Origin: Syntrophus buswellii
GTDB taxonomy: Bacteria > Desulfobacterota > Syntrophia > Syntrophales > Syntrophaceae
Assembly (NCBI RefSeq): GCF_046097065.1
Contig: NZ_CP175563.1
Span: forward strand, 744,001 to 808,000
Direction of reading: 5' to 3'
Length of the DNA stretch: 64,000 bases
The translations under genes were made by a program, and so were the position numbers. Below, piece by piece: positions 1 through 8,781 of this stretch. Under the pieces are notes generated by a model that did no database searches, was not told the DNA's origin, and saw only the letters and a program-made list of their open reading frames with translations. Position 1 is the first letter of the stretch. Every line of letters starts with the position of its first letter.

Positions 1-1417
1 GATCGGATATCCCTGGGGCGGCGATACGGCCTATCTGGTAGATTGCAACAGGAGGCTTGAGCATTTTTCCCCAATGATTGACGAGATAATCGGCGGTTCT
101 GGTGTAGCTTGAGAGCACCATTTTCCGCGGGATGTCGATAAAAGGGCCATTGGCCAATCCCTGGAATAAATTGCTGCTCAAGGAATGTGGCTCCTGCTGG
201 ATAACGTTTCCTTCTGAGCTCCGGCAGGATTCCGTCCGTTCAGGCGTCAGGCGTTGCTGCATTGCTTCAAGCAGCTTTAAAACTCTTGCGGGATAATCCA
301 TGCCGATTTTATGCTGTACTTCCCGAGCCCGTTGCGCACTAGAAGAATGACCTTTGGCCCACTCCTGCAATAGAAAGGGCCAGCGGAGCAGGCGTGAAGC
401 CCACAGGAGCGTTCGATCGGGTCTGGGGCGCGGTCCCAGTGTTGCTCTCACATCGGTCGCAGTTCTGACGGGTTCCCATTCTTCGGGAGAAAAGTCGGGT
501 TCTGTTCGCGGAAAAGAATCTCGCTTGAAGAGAAAGGCGCCTGTAAGTCTCTGGTAATAAAGGGTTGGCAAGAGCATGGCACTTCCTAACACCCATTCAA
601 TGTCAAAGCTGTCTTTTAATGGGTTCGGATTGGAAGCCCGTCTCTGAAAGAAATCTTTAAACAGGTCCAGCATCTGATCTGACACATCGGTGGAATCTCG
701 TGCCCAGATCTCCAGAGCATCGTTTTGTTCAAGCAAATCAACTCCATAGCCAAAGAGTATTGAAGGGAACATGGCTTCCGGGTACCATGCCAAATCAATT
801 TCGGGGATGTAGTAAGGGCCGTGATGCATGAAGGGATCAAAGGCATAAGTCAGTGTCAATATTTCTCTTGCCAGGTTGCGAAGCCGCAGCAAGGCTGCCG
901 GGTCTTTGAGTACGGATGTTTTTGCGACAAATGCCAAGTCCATATCACTGAAACCGATGGTATCCTCCAGTGTGGCAACGCTGCCGTGAACAATTGCCCT
1001 TTTGAAAAAGATCCCGCCCGCTTCATCAAGAATGCGATGGAGCATGTGCACAGGAAGGTAATGAGGCTTAAATCCGCCCTCATTGAACCATGAAGCGTAA
1101 TCTTTTCCTGAAGAGGCAGTCGTCTGGCTGGTATTCGTCTTGGGAATATGCCGCTCCCAGGCTTGAAAAAAAACAGCTAATGTTTCTGCATATTGTCGAG
1201 ATGATACATGTCCTCGATAGATTTGCAGATTCTGGATGTTCAGAGCCACTCCGCAAAGCTGAAAGGATTTTACACAGTCCAGCAGAGGCGTGACACGAAG
1301 GAAACATTTTTCAACAAGCGAATGCCTGAAAGTGTCCGCAGAAACACTTCCGTAAAGCCAATAATTTAGAGCATCGTTCAACGTCTTCTGCAAAAGTGAT
1401 AAATTCATGATGGTCAT
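1..1417 (-). CDS. Nucleotidyltransferase-fold protein in polysaccharide cluster (3' end outside window)
   Basis: This is an open minus-strand frame of 472 codons that runs off the left edge, so the C-terminus is missing. Translation from ATG at 1417 (alternative ATG 1408) gives a soluble protein with a nucleotidyltransferase-type active-site signature: HGSVATLED at about residues 144-152 followed by GFSDMDLAF (Asp158, Asp160). This matches the GS...DxD metal/nucleotide-binding pattern of the pol-beta superfamily. It starts 11 bases after the wzt stop, so it is probably the last or a late gene of the export operon. Uncharacterised nucleotidyltransferases of this kind are common in surface polysaccharide clusters; the substrate is unknown. 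No membrane segment or signal peptide is visible. The reading frame and the motif are clear, the function is inferred. Confidence 0.75.
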   Translation of the reverse strand, partial: MTIMNLSLLQKTLNDALNYWLYGSVSADTFRHSLVEKCFLRVTPLLDCVKSFQLCGVALNIQNLQIYRGHVSSRQYAETLAVFFQAWERHIPKTNTSQTTASSGKDYASWFNEGGFKPHYLPVHMLHRILDEAGGIFFKRAIVHGSVATLEDTIGFSDMDLAFVAKTSVLKDPAALLRLRNLAREILTLTYAFDPFMHHGPYYIPEIDLAWYPEAMFPSILFGYGVDLLEQNDALEIWARDSTDVSDQMLDLFKDFFQRRASNPNPLKDSFDIEWVLGSAMLLPTLYYQRLTGAFLFKRDSFPRTEPDFSPEEWEPVRTATDVRATLGPRPRPDRTLLWASRLLRWPFLLQEWAKGHSSSAQRAREVQHKIGMDYPARVLKLLEAMQQRLTPERTESCRSSEGNVIQQEPHSLSSNLFQGLANGPFIDIPRKMVLSSYTRTADYLVNHWGKMLKPPVAIYQIGRIAAPGISD

Positions 1418-1428
1418 GCGATCTGCAC

Positions 1429-2733
1429 TCAGTTGAACGATACATTCTCACCGTCAGACAGGCAACGAATCATCCACGGAAAATCAACAAGCACAGATCC
1501 TATGTCCTGTCCACCAAAGGCATAATGCTGAGATCCGCACTCAACAATCTGAAAGCCAATGACATGTTGTCTTCCATCAAACAATTGAATGTTGGGCTGA
1601 TGTATTCCGGCCGTGATTGTGTAGTTTCCCGGTGCCAGAAAATTTCCGGGGATTTCAACGGAACCGACATATTCCCCCGGGGGGTATTCATTTTTATGAT
1701 GACGGATTGAAGTGGATTGGGGGCAGTAGAAAATTTTGGAGCCGCATTGGTTGAACAATGAAAAAGAAACCTCTAAGCCTCTAATAGGACGAAGGATTTT
1801 ATATTCAAATGAAATCGTTAAGGACCGGGAGACGTCGATCTCACTGCAGATCTCTCCTGACGAATTCCGGATGGAAATCCCCGTGAAAAATGCATCCGAT
1901 CCCGTTGGGGCCAGTCTTATCTGTCCCTCGCGATCCTTCCGGCTGTCGGACAGATACTGAGCAATAGCGTCTCCGGAATCGCGGATCATGACGAGGCTGC
2001 CGTTCTTCAGAAGCATGGTCTTTCTGCAAAGCATCTGAATTGCCCCCATGTTGTGGCTTACAAACAATACGGTTCGGCCCCCTCTGGCAACGTCTTCCAT
2101 TTTTCCAAGGCATTTCTTCTGGAAAGACAGATCCCCCACCGCCAGAACCTCGTCCACCACCAGGATTTCAGGCTCCAGGTGAGCGGCCACAGCGAAGGCC
2201 AAGCGCACGTACATCCCGCTGGAGTATCGCTTGACCGGCGTGTCCAGGTATTTTTCCACCTCTGCAAACGCTACGATCTCGTCGAACTTACGCTTGATCT
2301 CTTTCCGGGTCATCCCCAGAATGGTGCCGTTCAGATAGATATTCTCCCGCCCGGACAGCTCCGGGTGAAACCCGGTACCCACTTCCAGCAGGCTTACAAC
2401 CCGGCCGTCAATGGCAACCCGTCCGGCCGAAGGTTCGGTTATGCGGCTCAGTATCTTCAGCAGCGTGCTTTTCCCGGCTCCGTTGCGGCCGATGATGCCC
2501 ACCGCTTCTCCGCGCTGGATCTCAAAGCTGACATCCTTGAGCGCCCAGACCTCTTCCATGGCATCTCCCTGGATGACGGGATTCCCACGGAGAAGATCTC
2601 TGGTTTTGCTCCAGACGCTTTTGGCGTTCTTCATCAGCACGTCACGCAGCGCGAGATAGGAGTCGTTCTGGGCGTGGCGGCCGATGATATATTTTTTGCC
2701 GAGCCTTTCGGCCCGAATGACGATGTCGGACAT
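1429..2733 (-). CDS. wzt: Polysaccharide ABC exporter, ATP-binding subunit (Wzt-type)
   Basis: 434-residue ATPase of an ABC-2 exporter that moves O-antigen or a similar glycan on its lipid carrier across the inner membrane. The N-terminal ~245 residues carry Walker A GRNGAGKST, the signature YSSGMYVRLAFAVAAHLEP and Walker B ILVVDEVLAVGD, typical of the Wzt/TagH group. The C-terminal ~170 residues form a beta-rich Wzt-C-like domain, which in E. coli O8/O9a Wzt binds the terminally modified glycan. Start ATG at 2733 has AAGGAT six bases upstream. It lies 12 bases downstream of the permease gene. The C-terminal domain and the nearby methyltransferase suggest export of a chain-terminated glycan; that link is inference. 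Confidence 0.9.
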   Translation of the reverse strand: MSDIVIRAERLGKKYIIGRHAQNDSYLALRDVLMKNAKSVWSKTRDLLRGNPVIQGDAMEEVWALKDVSFEIQRGEAVGIIGRNGAGKSTLLKILSRITEPSAGRVAIDGRVVSLLEVGTGFHPELSGRENIYLNGTILGMTRKEIKRKFDEIVAFAEVEKYLDTPVKRYSSGMYVRLAFAVAAHLEPEILVVDEVLAVGDLSFQKKCLGKMEDVARGGRTVLFVSHNMGAIQMLCRKTMLLKNGSLVMIRDSGDAIAQYLSDSRKDREGQIRLAPTGSDAFFTGISIRNSSGEICSEIDVSRSLTISFEYKILRPIRGLEVSFSLFNQCGSKIFYCPQSTSIRHHKNEYPPGEYVGSVEIPGNFLAPGNYTITAGIHQPNIQLFDGRQHVIGFQIVECGSQHYAFGGQDIGSVLVDFPWMIRCLSDGENVSFN

Positions 2734-2745
2734 GATCCTTGGAAC

Positions 2746-3567
2746 CTAAATCAGGTCGGCAAAGGTTTTCTCCGTCCTGCGAAAACGGGAGATGCCGAGC
2801 CAGAGGAAGAGGGTGATGATCGTAAGGCTGAGCAGGAGGCCGGGCAGATAGAGAGAGCTTTCCCCTCCCAGGAGACACCAGCGGAATCCGTCTATGACCC
2901 CGACTAAGGGATTGAGGCTGTAGAGCAGCCGCCATTCTTCCGGAATGACGTTGCTGCTGAATCCTACGGGGGAAATGTAAAGGCCGAATTGAACCACAAA
3001 GGGGATGACATAGCGAAAATCGCGGTACTTCACGTTGAGCGCTGTAATCCAGAGGCCGGGCCCCAGGCTGGCCAGCAGGGCCATAATGATGAAGAGCGGC
3101 AGCAGCAGGATGCGGCAGTCGGGAACAATGTGATAATAGATCATGATTGCGATCAGAATGACAAAACTGATGGCAAAATCTATTAAGGATGTGATCAGGG
3201 TGGCTGCGGGAATGATAAGCCTGGGGAAATACACTTTACTGATCAGGTTTGTGTTGCTGATGAGGCTGTTTGCCGAATCCGTCAGGGAGTTCGAAAAAAG
3301 TGACCAGGGCAGCATGGCAGCAAAGACCATGACAGCGTAAGGTGTGTTTCCGTCGCTGGGAAGTCTGGCGATTCGACCAAAGATGACCGTGAAGACAATC
3401 ATCGTCAGCAGAGGTCTCAGGAATGCCCAGAGGATTCCGATGAGGGTCTGCTTGTAGCGCACGGAGACATCACGCCATGCCAGAACCAGAAACAGCTCCC
3501 GGTAATGCCAGAGGTCGGCCCAGTAATTTTTCTCCGTACGGCCTGCTTCAATGATAATTGTATTCAT
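2746..3567 (-). CDS. wzm: Polysaccharide ABC exporter, permease subunit (Wzm-type, ABC-2)
   Basis: Inner-membrane permease of about 273 residues with six predicted hydrophobic segments and the ABC-2 hallmark near the N-terminus (LFLVLAWRDVSVRYKQT, then GILWAFLRPLL). It pairs with the ATPase encoded 12 bases downstream. The frame extends to a TTG at 3585, but ATG 3567 (MNTIIIEAGR) is more likely; neither has a strong ribosome-binding site, so the start is uncertain. The length fits Wzm/TagG/RfbA permeases. Together with Wzt it forms an ABC-transporter-dependent export route, as opposed to a Wzx/Wzy route, of which no gene is seen here. Confidence 0.88.
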   Translation of the reverse strand: MNTIIIEAGRTEKNYWADLWHYRELFLVLAWRDVSVRYKQTLIGILWAFLRPLLTMIVFTVIFGRIARLPSDGNTPYAVMVFAAMLPWSLFSNSLTDSANSLISNTNLISKVYFPRLIIPAATLITSLIDFAISFVILIAIMIYYHIVPDCRILLLPLFIIMALLASLGPGLWITALNVKYRDFRYVIPFVVQFGLYISPVGFSSNVIPEEWRLLYSLNPLVGVIDGFRWCLLGGESSLYLPGLLLSLTIITLFLWLGISRFRRTEKTFADLI

Positions 3568-3596
3568 AGTTTCATGAATGACCAATCCGCGAGCCG

Positions 3597-4370
3597 CTAC
3601 GATTTCCTTGCCGCTACAAGGACATTCCAGGTTTCTTCCGTTGGCGGACGGGATAAATTCCCGACATGGCTGACGTGGATTTGCTCCATTTCTGCCTGCC
3701 GAATGAAAAAGGCTAATTCCTGAGGAAAGAAGTAGCGCATGGTGTGTTTTTCTTCCGTATCCTGGAGAACCTGACCGTTTTTCAAGTGCTTCAGGCGATA
3801 ATGGACTTCGCAGAGATGCCGAAAAGGATCCAGGGTTCCCGATGCGCTCCGGATAATCTCGTCCATTCCAGTCCTGATGATCTTTTCCTTGGGCTCCGGC
3901 CTCTGTCTCAGGACGGCAGGACCGTACCAGACGTCACAGATGAAAAGCCCTCCGGGATTCAAGTGGCGGCTGACGGAGTTCAAGGCCGCCAGAACGTCCT
4001 CATTGGTTGTCTGGTAACCCAATACGGCAAACATCATGAGGACGGCGTCGAATTTTCGGGGCATTGAGAACCGGCGGAGATCTTCCCTGAGAAAGGTTAT
4101 TTGCTCTTGAGCCAGAAATTGCGCTTTTGACCTGGCTTGCTGGAGCATGTCTTCCGCGAGATCGACCCCGGTGACCTGGTATCCCCGGCAGGCCAGTGGA
4201 ATGGCATGATTGCCCGTTCCGCAGCCCAGATCGAGAATTGTCCGCACCTTGCCCGCTGCGAATTTTCTGAAGATCTCTTCGATAAGATCGCACTCGGACG
4301 GATAATCCTTGTCCTGATAGAGGATATCATAAGCTTCCGCATAGTCTTTCTGAAAAGGTGAGCTGCCCAT
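3597..4370 (-). CDS. Class I SAM-dependent methyltransferase
   Basis: 257-residue Rossmann-fold methyltransferase. Motif I is ILDLGCGTGNHAIPLACRG at residues ~45-63, followed by the acidic GVDLAEDML (motif II) and DAVLMMFAVLGYQ (motif IV region). The sequence resembles the Methyltransf_25/11 families that act on small molecules or sugars. It sits between the aminotransferase and the exporter genes, so a role in methylating a sugar or the growing glycan end is plausible but unproven. ATG 4370 is the first in-frame start after an 82-base gap. That gap contains a GGATCC-rich imperfect repeat at about 4407-4425. Confidence 0.82.
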   Translation of the reverse strand: MGSSPFQKDYAEAYDILYQDKDYPSECDLIEEIFRKFAAGKVRTILDLGCGTGNHAIPLACRGYQVTGVDLAEDMLQQARSKAQFLAQEQITFLREDLRRFSMPRKFDAVLMMFAVLGYQTTNEDVLAALNSVSRHLNPGGLFICDVWYGPAVLRQRPEPKEKIIRTGMDEIIRSASGTLDPFRHLCEVHYRLKHLKNGQVLQDTEEKHTMRYFFPQELAFFIRQAEMEQIHVSHVGNLSRPPTEETWNVLVAARKS

Positions 4371-4452
4371 GGCAAAATGTGGAAGAAAACAATAAAATCT
4401 TTTAGGATCCGTGATCCAGGATCCGTCTTTTATCTGCCGTTGGCGCAGAGTT

Positions 4453-5610
4453 TCAACTCAAAATATCTCTTACGGCTTCCGCAACTTCATCAATCTGGGA
4501 TTCCGTGAGCGTCAGTCCTGAAGGCAGATAAAGCCCTCTGCGGGCCAGCCGCTCCGCAACGGGATAGTGTTCGTTCCCGAAAAGCCCCATCTGCTGAAAA
4601 ACGGGCTGCTCGTGCATGCCGAGGAAAAACGGCCGGGTATCGATGCCTTTATCACGCAAGCGCTGTGCCATTTGTGAGGCATTCATGTCCGTATCTTCGT
4701 GGAGTACGATCCCGAACATCCAGTAGATCGATTTTGCCCAGGGCTCTTCAACGGGAAGCTGCAGGCTGGGGATATCTTTCAGGTGCTCGCAATAAGCTTT
4801 ACCGATGGCCTTTTTCTTCTCCAGGATGGCTTCTATCCGTTCCAGTTGCGCCACCCCGATGGCAGCCTGGAGATTTGTCATGCGGAAATTATGGCCGGCT
4901 TCAGTATGCAGAAAACGCTGCTCCGGGAGAAAGCAGAGGTTGCGCAGATTACGCGCCCTTTCGGCGAAGATTGCGTTGCTGGTGATGACCATGCCCCCTT
5001 CACCGGTTGTAATGGCCTTGTTTGCATAAAAACTGAATACGCCCAGGTCGCCCAGTCCACCGCACCGCTTCCATGCCGGACTGCTTCCCATGCGCCCGCT
5101 CAAATATTCCGTGCCATGGGCCTCGGCGGCGTCTTCAATGATCGCCAGGGAATAAGCCTCCGCCAACTCTTCGAGAGGGTCCATGTCCACGGGATGACCG
5201 TAAATATGAACGGGCATGATGGCTTTCAGCCTGTGGCCGTTTCCTTTTTTTGTTTCCCGTTCCACGGCCTCTTTAACCCCTTCAGGGGAGAGGCACCAGG
5301 TCCTCGGGTCACAATCCGCAAGAACCGGAATCCCCCCGTTGTAAATCACGGCCAGGGCGCAGGAAATAATGGTGAAGGTCGGTATGATAACCAGATCCCC
5401 CGGTTTCAGACCGAGGCAGCCCACGGCGACCTGCAGAGCTGTCGTTCCGTTGCTCACGGCAATACCGAATTTCTGTCCGCAATACGTGGCCCATCCCTCT
5501 TCAAACCTCTCAATAAAGCGACCGGATGAGGAAATCCACCCCGTACGGAGGCATTCCAGAACGTATTCCTCCTCCCTTGCTCCAATCAAAGGTTCATTAA
5601 CGGGAATCAT
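4453..5610 (-). CDS. DegT/DnrJ/EryC1/StrS family sugar aminotransferase
   Basis: PLP-dependent aminotransferase of 385 residues that makes amino sugars from nucleotide-linked keto sugars. It starts MIPVNEPLIGAREEEYV, has the substrate/PLP-binding stretch AVSNGTTALQVA, an acidic IIEDAAEAHGTEY and the Schiff-base lysine in FSFYANKAITTGEGG. Start ATG 5610 is preferred over 5658 because the family N-terminus begins with this segment; it overlaps the upstream cupin gene by 14 bases, suggesting coupled translation. Its product sugar cannot be told from sequence. A separate possibility is that it serves lipid A amino-sugar synthesis together with the oxidoreductase at 22408-23355, since GnnB belongs to this family; there is no positional support for that. 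Confidence 0.9.
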   Translation of the reverse strand: MIPVNEPLIGAREEEYVLECLRTGWISSSGRFIERFEEGWATYCGQKFGIAVSNGTTALQVAVGCLGLKPGDLVIIPTFTIISCALAVIYNGGIPVLADCDPRTWCLSPEGVKEAVERETKKGNGHRLKAIMPVHIYGHPVDMDPLEELAEAYSLAIIEDAAEAHGTEYLSGRMGSSPAWKRCGGLGDLGVFSFYANKAITTGEGGMVITSNAIFAERARNLRNLCFLPEQRFLHTEAGHNFRMTNLQAAIGVAQLERIEAILEKKKAIGKAYCEHLKDIPSLQLPVEEPWAKSIYWMFGIVLHEDTDMNASQMAQRLRDKGIDTRPFFLGMHEQPVFQQMGLFGNEHYPVAERLARRGLYLPSGLTLTESQIDEVAEAVRDILS

Positions 5611-6049
5611 TGTCCGTCTCCCTGGTTGCAAAACGTGTCTTATCCTCCTCGCCGGCATACGGCCCCTGCTTCACCTCGATCATCGAGGTCTCCTCGAGCA
5701 TTTCAAAGGAATGTCCTCCACCGCACAGCAGAATGAGATCTCCACTTTCCAGAATCCGGGAGGCAATGAACTCCCTCTCAGAAGAGAAGAGATTCACCTT
5801 CATCCGGCCGCGCCGGATAATCAGGACTTCCTGGGTGTACATGACCTGTCGAAAGAGGAAGTTGTGAACATGGGGAGCGATTGTATGGCCGGGGGGATGT
5901 TTCATGCAGGCCACCTGCTGGGAAAAGGTGGGAGGCGTAAAAAACCGGATGCCCGGTTCGTCATATTCTGCCCGGATGATCAGGGCAAGGGGCTCCAGCC
6001 CGGAAGAAATGGTTTCGACAAGGGGAGGGGCGGATTCTTCAAGGCTCAT
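5597..6049 (-). CDS. Cupin-fold protein of polysaccharide cluster
   Basis: 150-residue single-domain protein with the cupin pattern of small beta strands and metal-ligand candidates HPPGHTIAPHVHNF, then EVLIIRRGRMKVNLF and SGDLILLCGGGHSFEM. Start ATG 6049 (MSLEESAPP) has AAAGGAAC upstream and overlaps the glycosyltransferase gene by 11 bases; an in-frame ATG at 6112 would add 21 unlikely residues. It resembles WbuC- or epimerase-like cupins next to DegT aminotransferases, but could also be a binding or regulatory protein. Function unassigned. Confidence 0.75.
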   Translation of the reverse strand: MSLEESAPPLVETISSGLEPLALIIRAEYDEPGIRFFTPPTFSQQVACMKHPPGHTIAPHVHNFLFRQVMYTQEVLIIRRGRMKVNLFSSEREFIASRILESGDLILLCGGGHSFEMLEETSMIEVKQGPYAGEEDKTRFATRETDNDSR

Positions 6050-6977
6050 GGGTTTGTTCCTTTCCCGTATTATGCTGTTGTCGCGGGGGGCTCCGGTGAT
6101 CCGTGCGTTCATACCGGAGTTGGGCCACCTGTTCCGAAACCAGCCCCACCATGAAGACGACCACGGACATGGTCAAGAGCATGGCGGAGGTGGGGCCATA
6201 GCGTCCGTCCAGAGTCAAAATTCTGAAGAGACCATATCCAAGCCCCGCTGCAAACATGAAGAAGCTGACCGGGAGAAAGACCCGCATGGGAGAGAAGAGG
6301 GTGGCGATCTTTAAGAGGATCAGAAGAAATCGGGCTCCATCCCTGAAAAGGCGGATCTTGCTTTTCCCGATGCGGCGGGCCGTGGTGATAGGGACATAAG
6401 TCAGGCTGTAGCCGGAGCGCACAACCGCCAGAGTCAATGTCGTCGGGTAGGAAAAGGTGTTGGGCAGCAGGGAGACGAATTCACGGGCGATGACCGCCTT
6501 TATGGCGCGAAATCCTGAGGTCAGGTCGTCAATCTTCCTTTTGCATACGTAGGATGCGAACTTGTTGTAAACGGCATTGGCGAAATCCCGGTGCAGGGGG
6601 GTGGCTGAATGGCGATCGCGGGAGCCCACTGCCATGTCGTAGGCGTTCATCCGCTCCAGCAGACGCGGGATGTCTTCCGGGGCATGCTGCCCGTCCGCGT
6701 CGAGCATGACCAGGATGTTTCCCCTTGTATTGCGGATGCCCGTCTTGATGGCTGCTCCGTTTCCGATGGGATATGGGTGGCGGATCACTTCGGCGCCGAC
6801 GGACCTGGCGTTTTCGCCCGTATCGTCTTCTGAGCCGTCGTCAACCACGATGATTTCATGGGATAATTTGCAGGCCTCCAGGACGATGGAGGAGCGCTTG
6901 ACAATGTCGCCGATACTGGCGGCTTCATTGTGCGCGGGAATGACGACGCTGATTTCAGGGCGGTCTGGATGTTTCAT
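6039..6977 (-). CDS. Family 2 glycosyltransferase with C-terminal membrane segments (DPM/GtrB-like)
   Basis: 312-residue GT-A glycosyltransferase. The N-terminus ISVVIPAHNEAASIGDIV, then IIVVDDGSEDDTGENA and ILVMLDADGQHAPEDIP (with the DAD metal motif) are classic family 2. Two hydrophobic segments near the C-terminus (FLPVSFFMFAAGLGYGLF; AMLLTMSVVVFMVGLV) indicate a membrane-anchored polyprenyl-phosphate glycosyltransferase of the dolichol-phosphate-mannose-synthase or GtrB type, which loads a sugar onto lipid phosphate. ATG 6977 is chosen; a TTG at 7022 overlaps the stop of the preceding gene as TTGA and is a real alternative (327 residues). Confidence 0.85.
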   Translation of the reverse strand: MKHPDRPEISVVIPAHNEAASIGDIVKRSSIVLEACKLSHEIIVVDDGSEDDTGENARSVGAEVIRHPYPIGNGAAIKTGIRNTRGNILVMLDADGQHAPEDIPRLLERMNAYDMAVGSRDRHSATPLHRDFANAVYNKFASYVCKRKIDDLTSGFRAIKAVIAREFVSLLPNTFSYPTTLTLAVVRSGYSLTYVPITTARRIGKSKIRLFRDGARFLLILLKIATLFSPMRVFLPVSFFMFAAGLGYGLFRILTLDGRYGPTSAMLLTMSVVVFMVGLVSEQVAQLRYERTDHRSPPRQQHNTGKEQTHEP

Positions 6978-7018
6978 TTGAAGTTCCCGGGCGGACAATG
7001 GCCGGATCCCTTCAGGGC

Positions 7019-7360
7019 TCAACGTGGATAAGCGGCGACGACCAGGACCACGGTGTCTTCGTCCGAGTTGTTGGTCAGGCTGTGGAGATCTCCGGCGGGG
7101 ATCCAGACGGCGTCACCGGCTTTTACGCTCTTTTCGTCATCGCCTACACGCATCAACCCGCCGCCCTGAAGAATGAAGTAGATCTCTTCAACGGGATCGA
7201 TGTGTGCTTCCAGCGTATTCCCCTTGGGCAAATAGGCATAAGCGAGAAATTCAATGCCCTGCATGAAATGGCTGGTCAGAATCATCCGGGCGATGCCGCC
7301 GCCATGGGCACGATATGTCGTTTGAAGCACTTCCGGGTCATTCAGATGTCTTACAATCAT
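7019..7360 (-). CDS. Small cupin-domain protein, first gene of polysaccharide cluster
   Basis: 113-residue cupin_2-type protein. The core is GNTLEAHIDPVEEIYFILQ, GGLMRVGDDEKSVKAGDAVW and IPAGDLHSL, giving the usual His/Glu/His metal set. Start ATG 7360 has GAGGAGG six bases upstream and lies about 18 bases after the likely transcription start of the promoter at 7385-7414, so this is probably the leader gene of the whole minus-strand cluster. Role unknown; it may be a sugar isomerase/epimerase-like enzyme or a sensor. Confidence 0.8.
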   Translation of the reverse strand: MIVRHLNDPEVLQTTYRAHGGGIARMILTSHFMQGIEFLAYAYLPKGNTLEAHIDPVEEIYFILQGGGLMRVGDDEKSVKAGDAVWIPAGDLHSLTNNSDEDTVVLVVAAYPR

Positions 7361-7384
7361 GAGTTCCTCCTCGTAGAATGCAGT

Positions 7385-7414
7385 GATATACAACAGTTAA
7401 GGAAAGGCTGTCAA
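7385..7414 (-). promoter_or_regulatory. Sigma-70 promoter of the polysaccharide cluster
   Basis: Minus strand: -35 TTGACA (7409-7414), 18-base spacer, -10 TATATC (7385-7390). Transcription would start near 7378, just ahead of the GAGGAGG ribosome-binding site of the cupin gene. A perfect -35 and correct position support it; not tested. Confidence 0.65.
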
Positions 7415-7575
7415 GAAACGATCCATTCTCATCAGAAAAACTTCCGTAACACAGACACAATATGTTGAGAATTTAGGGCATATCATGTAGATAAGCTCCA
7501 CTTTGCCATCCTGGGAGGACTGAAGGTTTTGAAAGGGTAAACTATGGCGAAGATCCTCTTCTGCGGGCTTCGGTG

Positions 7576-7758
7576 ATGAAGAAAAGAAAAAAAACGCCTC
7601 CGGAAACGCCTGAAGCGGGAAAGCTCCGGAGAGAGCATAGATGGTGTGACCGGCACGGATATTTCATCGATGTAGAGGCCTGCGTGGCACGTTCCGCCGA
7701 ACGGCCTTTCTGCCGCCGCTGCCTTTCGCGGTGGAGGCAGCTTTCGCTTCCCTTTTGA
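7576..7758 (+). CDS. Small Cys-rich protein, possible zinc ribbon
   Basis: 60-residue basic protein starting at ATG 7576 (a GTG lies one codon before). Spaced Cys/His residues WCDRHG, VEACVA and FCRRCL look like a metal-binding knuckle: CxxH, C, CxxC. No known family is recognised and the ribosome-binding site is weak. It stands alone between the divergent polysaccharide promoter and the HDOD gene. The cysteine spacing is the main argument that it is real. Confidence 0.45.
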   Translation: MKKRKKTPPETPEAGKLRREHRWCDRHGYFIDVEACVARSAERPFCRRCLSRWRQLSLPF

Positions 7759-7913
7759 TTACGTGTGGTCTTGAGAAAAGAAGAAATAGATTAAAATGCT
7801 GATAAGAAATGTCATGATAGGGGACAATTTCCCTTGAAATAGGAAGGGGTTTCGATTAGCTTGGGAGTGTCAGGCATTCCTTTCCATGACTCTAAACGGA
7901 GCATTTGAAGCTT

Positions 7914-8780
7914 ATGTCAAAATCCCTTGAAGAAGTGCTGCTGCTCGTCAACAAGTCAAACCTTTCCTCTTTAAAAACCACCCTGGTTAAACTTATTGAA
8001 GTCATTAATAATCCTGATTCCAGCGTCACGGACTTGAAAAATCTCATCGAAATAGACCCGCCCCTGTCCGCCAACGTGCTCCGCCGGGCCAATTCCGCGT
8101 TATACGGAATGCGCCGGGGTATCGCGAGCATCATGGATGCCATCATCTTCGTCGGATTTGACGCCATTGTGGAACTGACCCTCAATCAGAAATTTTTCGA
8201 GCTCTTCCAGGACAATGGAAGGAAGACATACGGCTATTCCCGGACGGCGCTCTGGGAGCATTGCATCGGGGTTGCCCTTTGCGGTAAACTTCTTTACCGG
8301 CGCGAATTTCGAAAAAGCGGCGGAGGGGTGTACACGGCCGGCCTTCTTCATGACATCGGGATTATCGTGGAAGAAAAGTTTTTGCATGACGAATTTCTCT
8401 CCATTCTGGCGACGAAGGAAAAAACTGAAAGCGATCTGCTCTCAGCCGAACGGGATGTTCTGGGCTATTGCCATCAAGACATTGGGAAAATGCTGGCGGA
8501 AAACTGGAACTTTCCCGAGGAGTTATGCCGCGTCATCGGAACGGCGGAAAGCACCGAAGCGGGAGATGCGGCCCCCGCTCTTCTGATGGCCGACACGGTT
8601 TATGTTGCGAATTGCGCCTGCCAGCTGCGAAAGGTCGGATTTTCAGAAACAAGCCTGATCGATGTCCCTGCTTATGAATTCTGCCTGAATCGGCTCCAGA
8701 TCAAGGAACGGGCTCTGGAAATTATCATGGATGAAGTGGAAGCGCAGATTGCACAGATGAAAAAGGACGGATGGTTCTGA
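7914..8780 (+). CDS. HDOD-domain signalling protein
   Basis: 288-residue HDOD protein. The N-terminal half holds the HDOD core: LIEIDPPLSANVLRRANSA, LYGMRRGIASIMDAIIFVG. An HD-like stretch YTAGLLHDIGIIV follows. HDOD proteins lack the full HD phosphohydrolase metal set and act as scaffolds in signalling, often with c-di-GMP or two-component systems. Start ATG 7914 (MSKSLEEVLL) is chosen; a TTG at 7905 is possible. Its stop is one base before the start of the hybrid kinase gene, so the two are almost certainly co-translated and functionally linked. Confidence 0.85.
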   Translation: MSKSLEEVLLLVNKSNLSSLKTTLVKLIEVINNPDSSVTDLKNLIEIDPPLSANVLRRANSALYGMRRGIASIMDAIIFVGFDAIVELTLNQKFFELFQDNGRKTYGYSRTALWEHCIGVALCGKLLYRREFRKSGGGVYTAGLLHDIGIIVEEKFLHDEFLSILATKEKTESDLLSAERDVLGYCHQDIGKMLAENWNFPEELCRVIGTAESTEAGDAAPALLMADTVYVANCACQLRKVGFSETSLIDVPAYEFCLNRLQIKERALEIIMDEVEAQIAQMKKDGWF

Positions 8781-8781
8781 G

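Noticed and set aside
856..1307. Short minus-strand frames listed as separate proteins at 856-1083 and 1080-1307
   Set aside because: They are off-frame shadows of the longer open nucleotidyltransferase frame (1-1417), which alone gives the GS...DxD motif.
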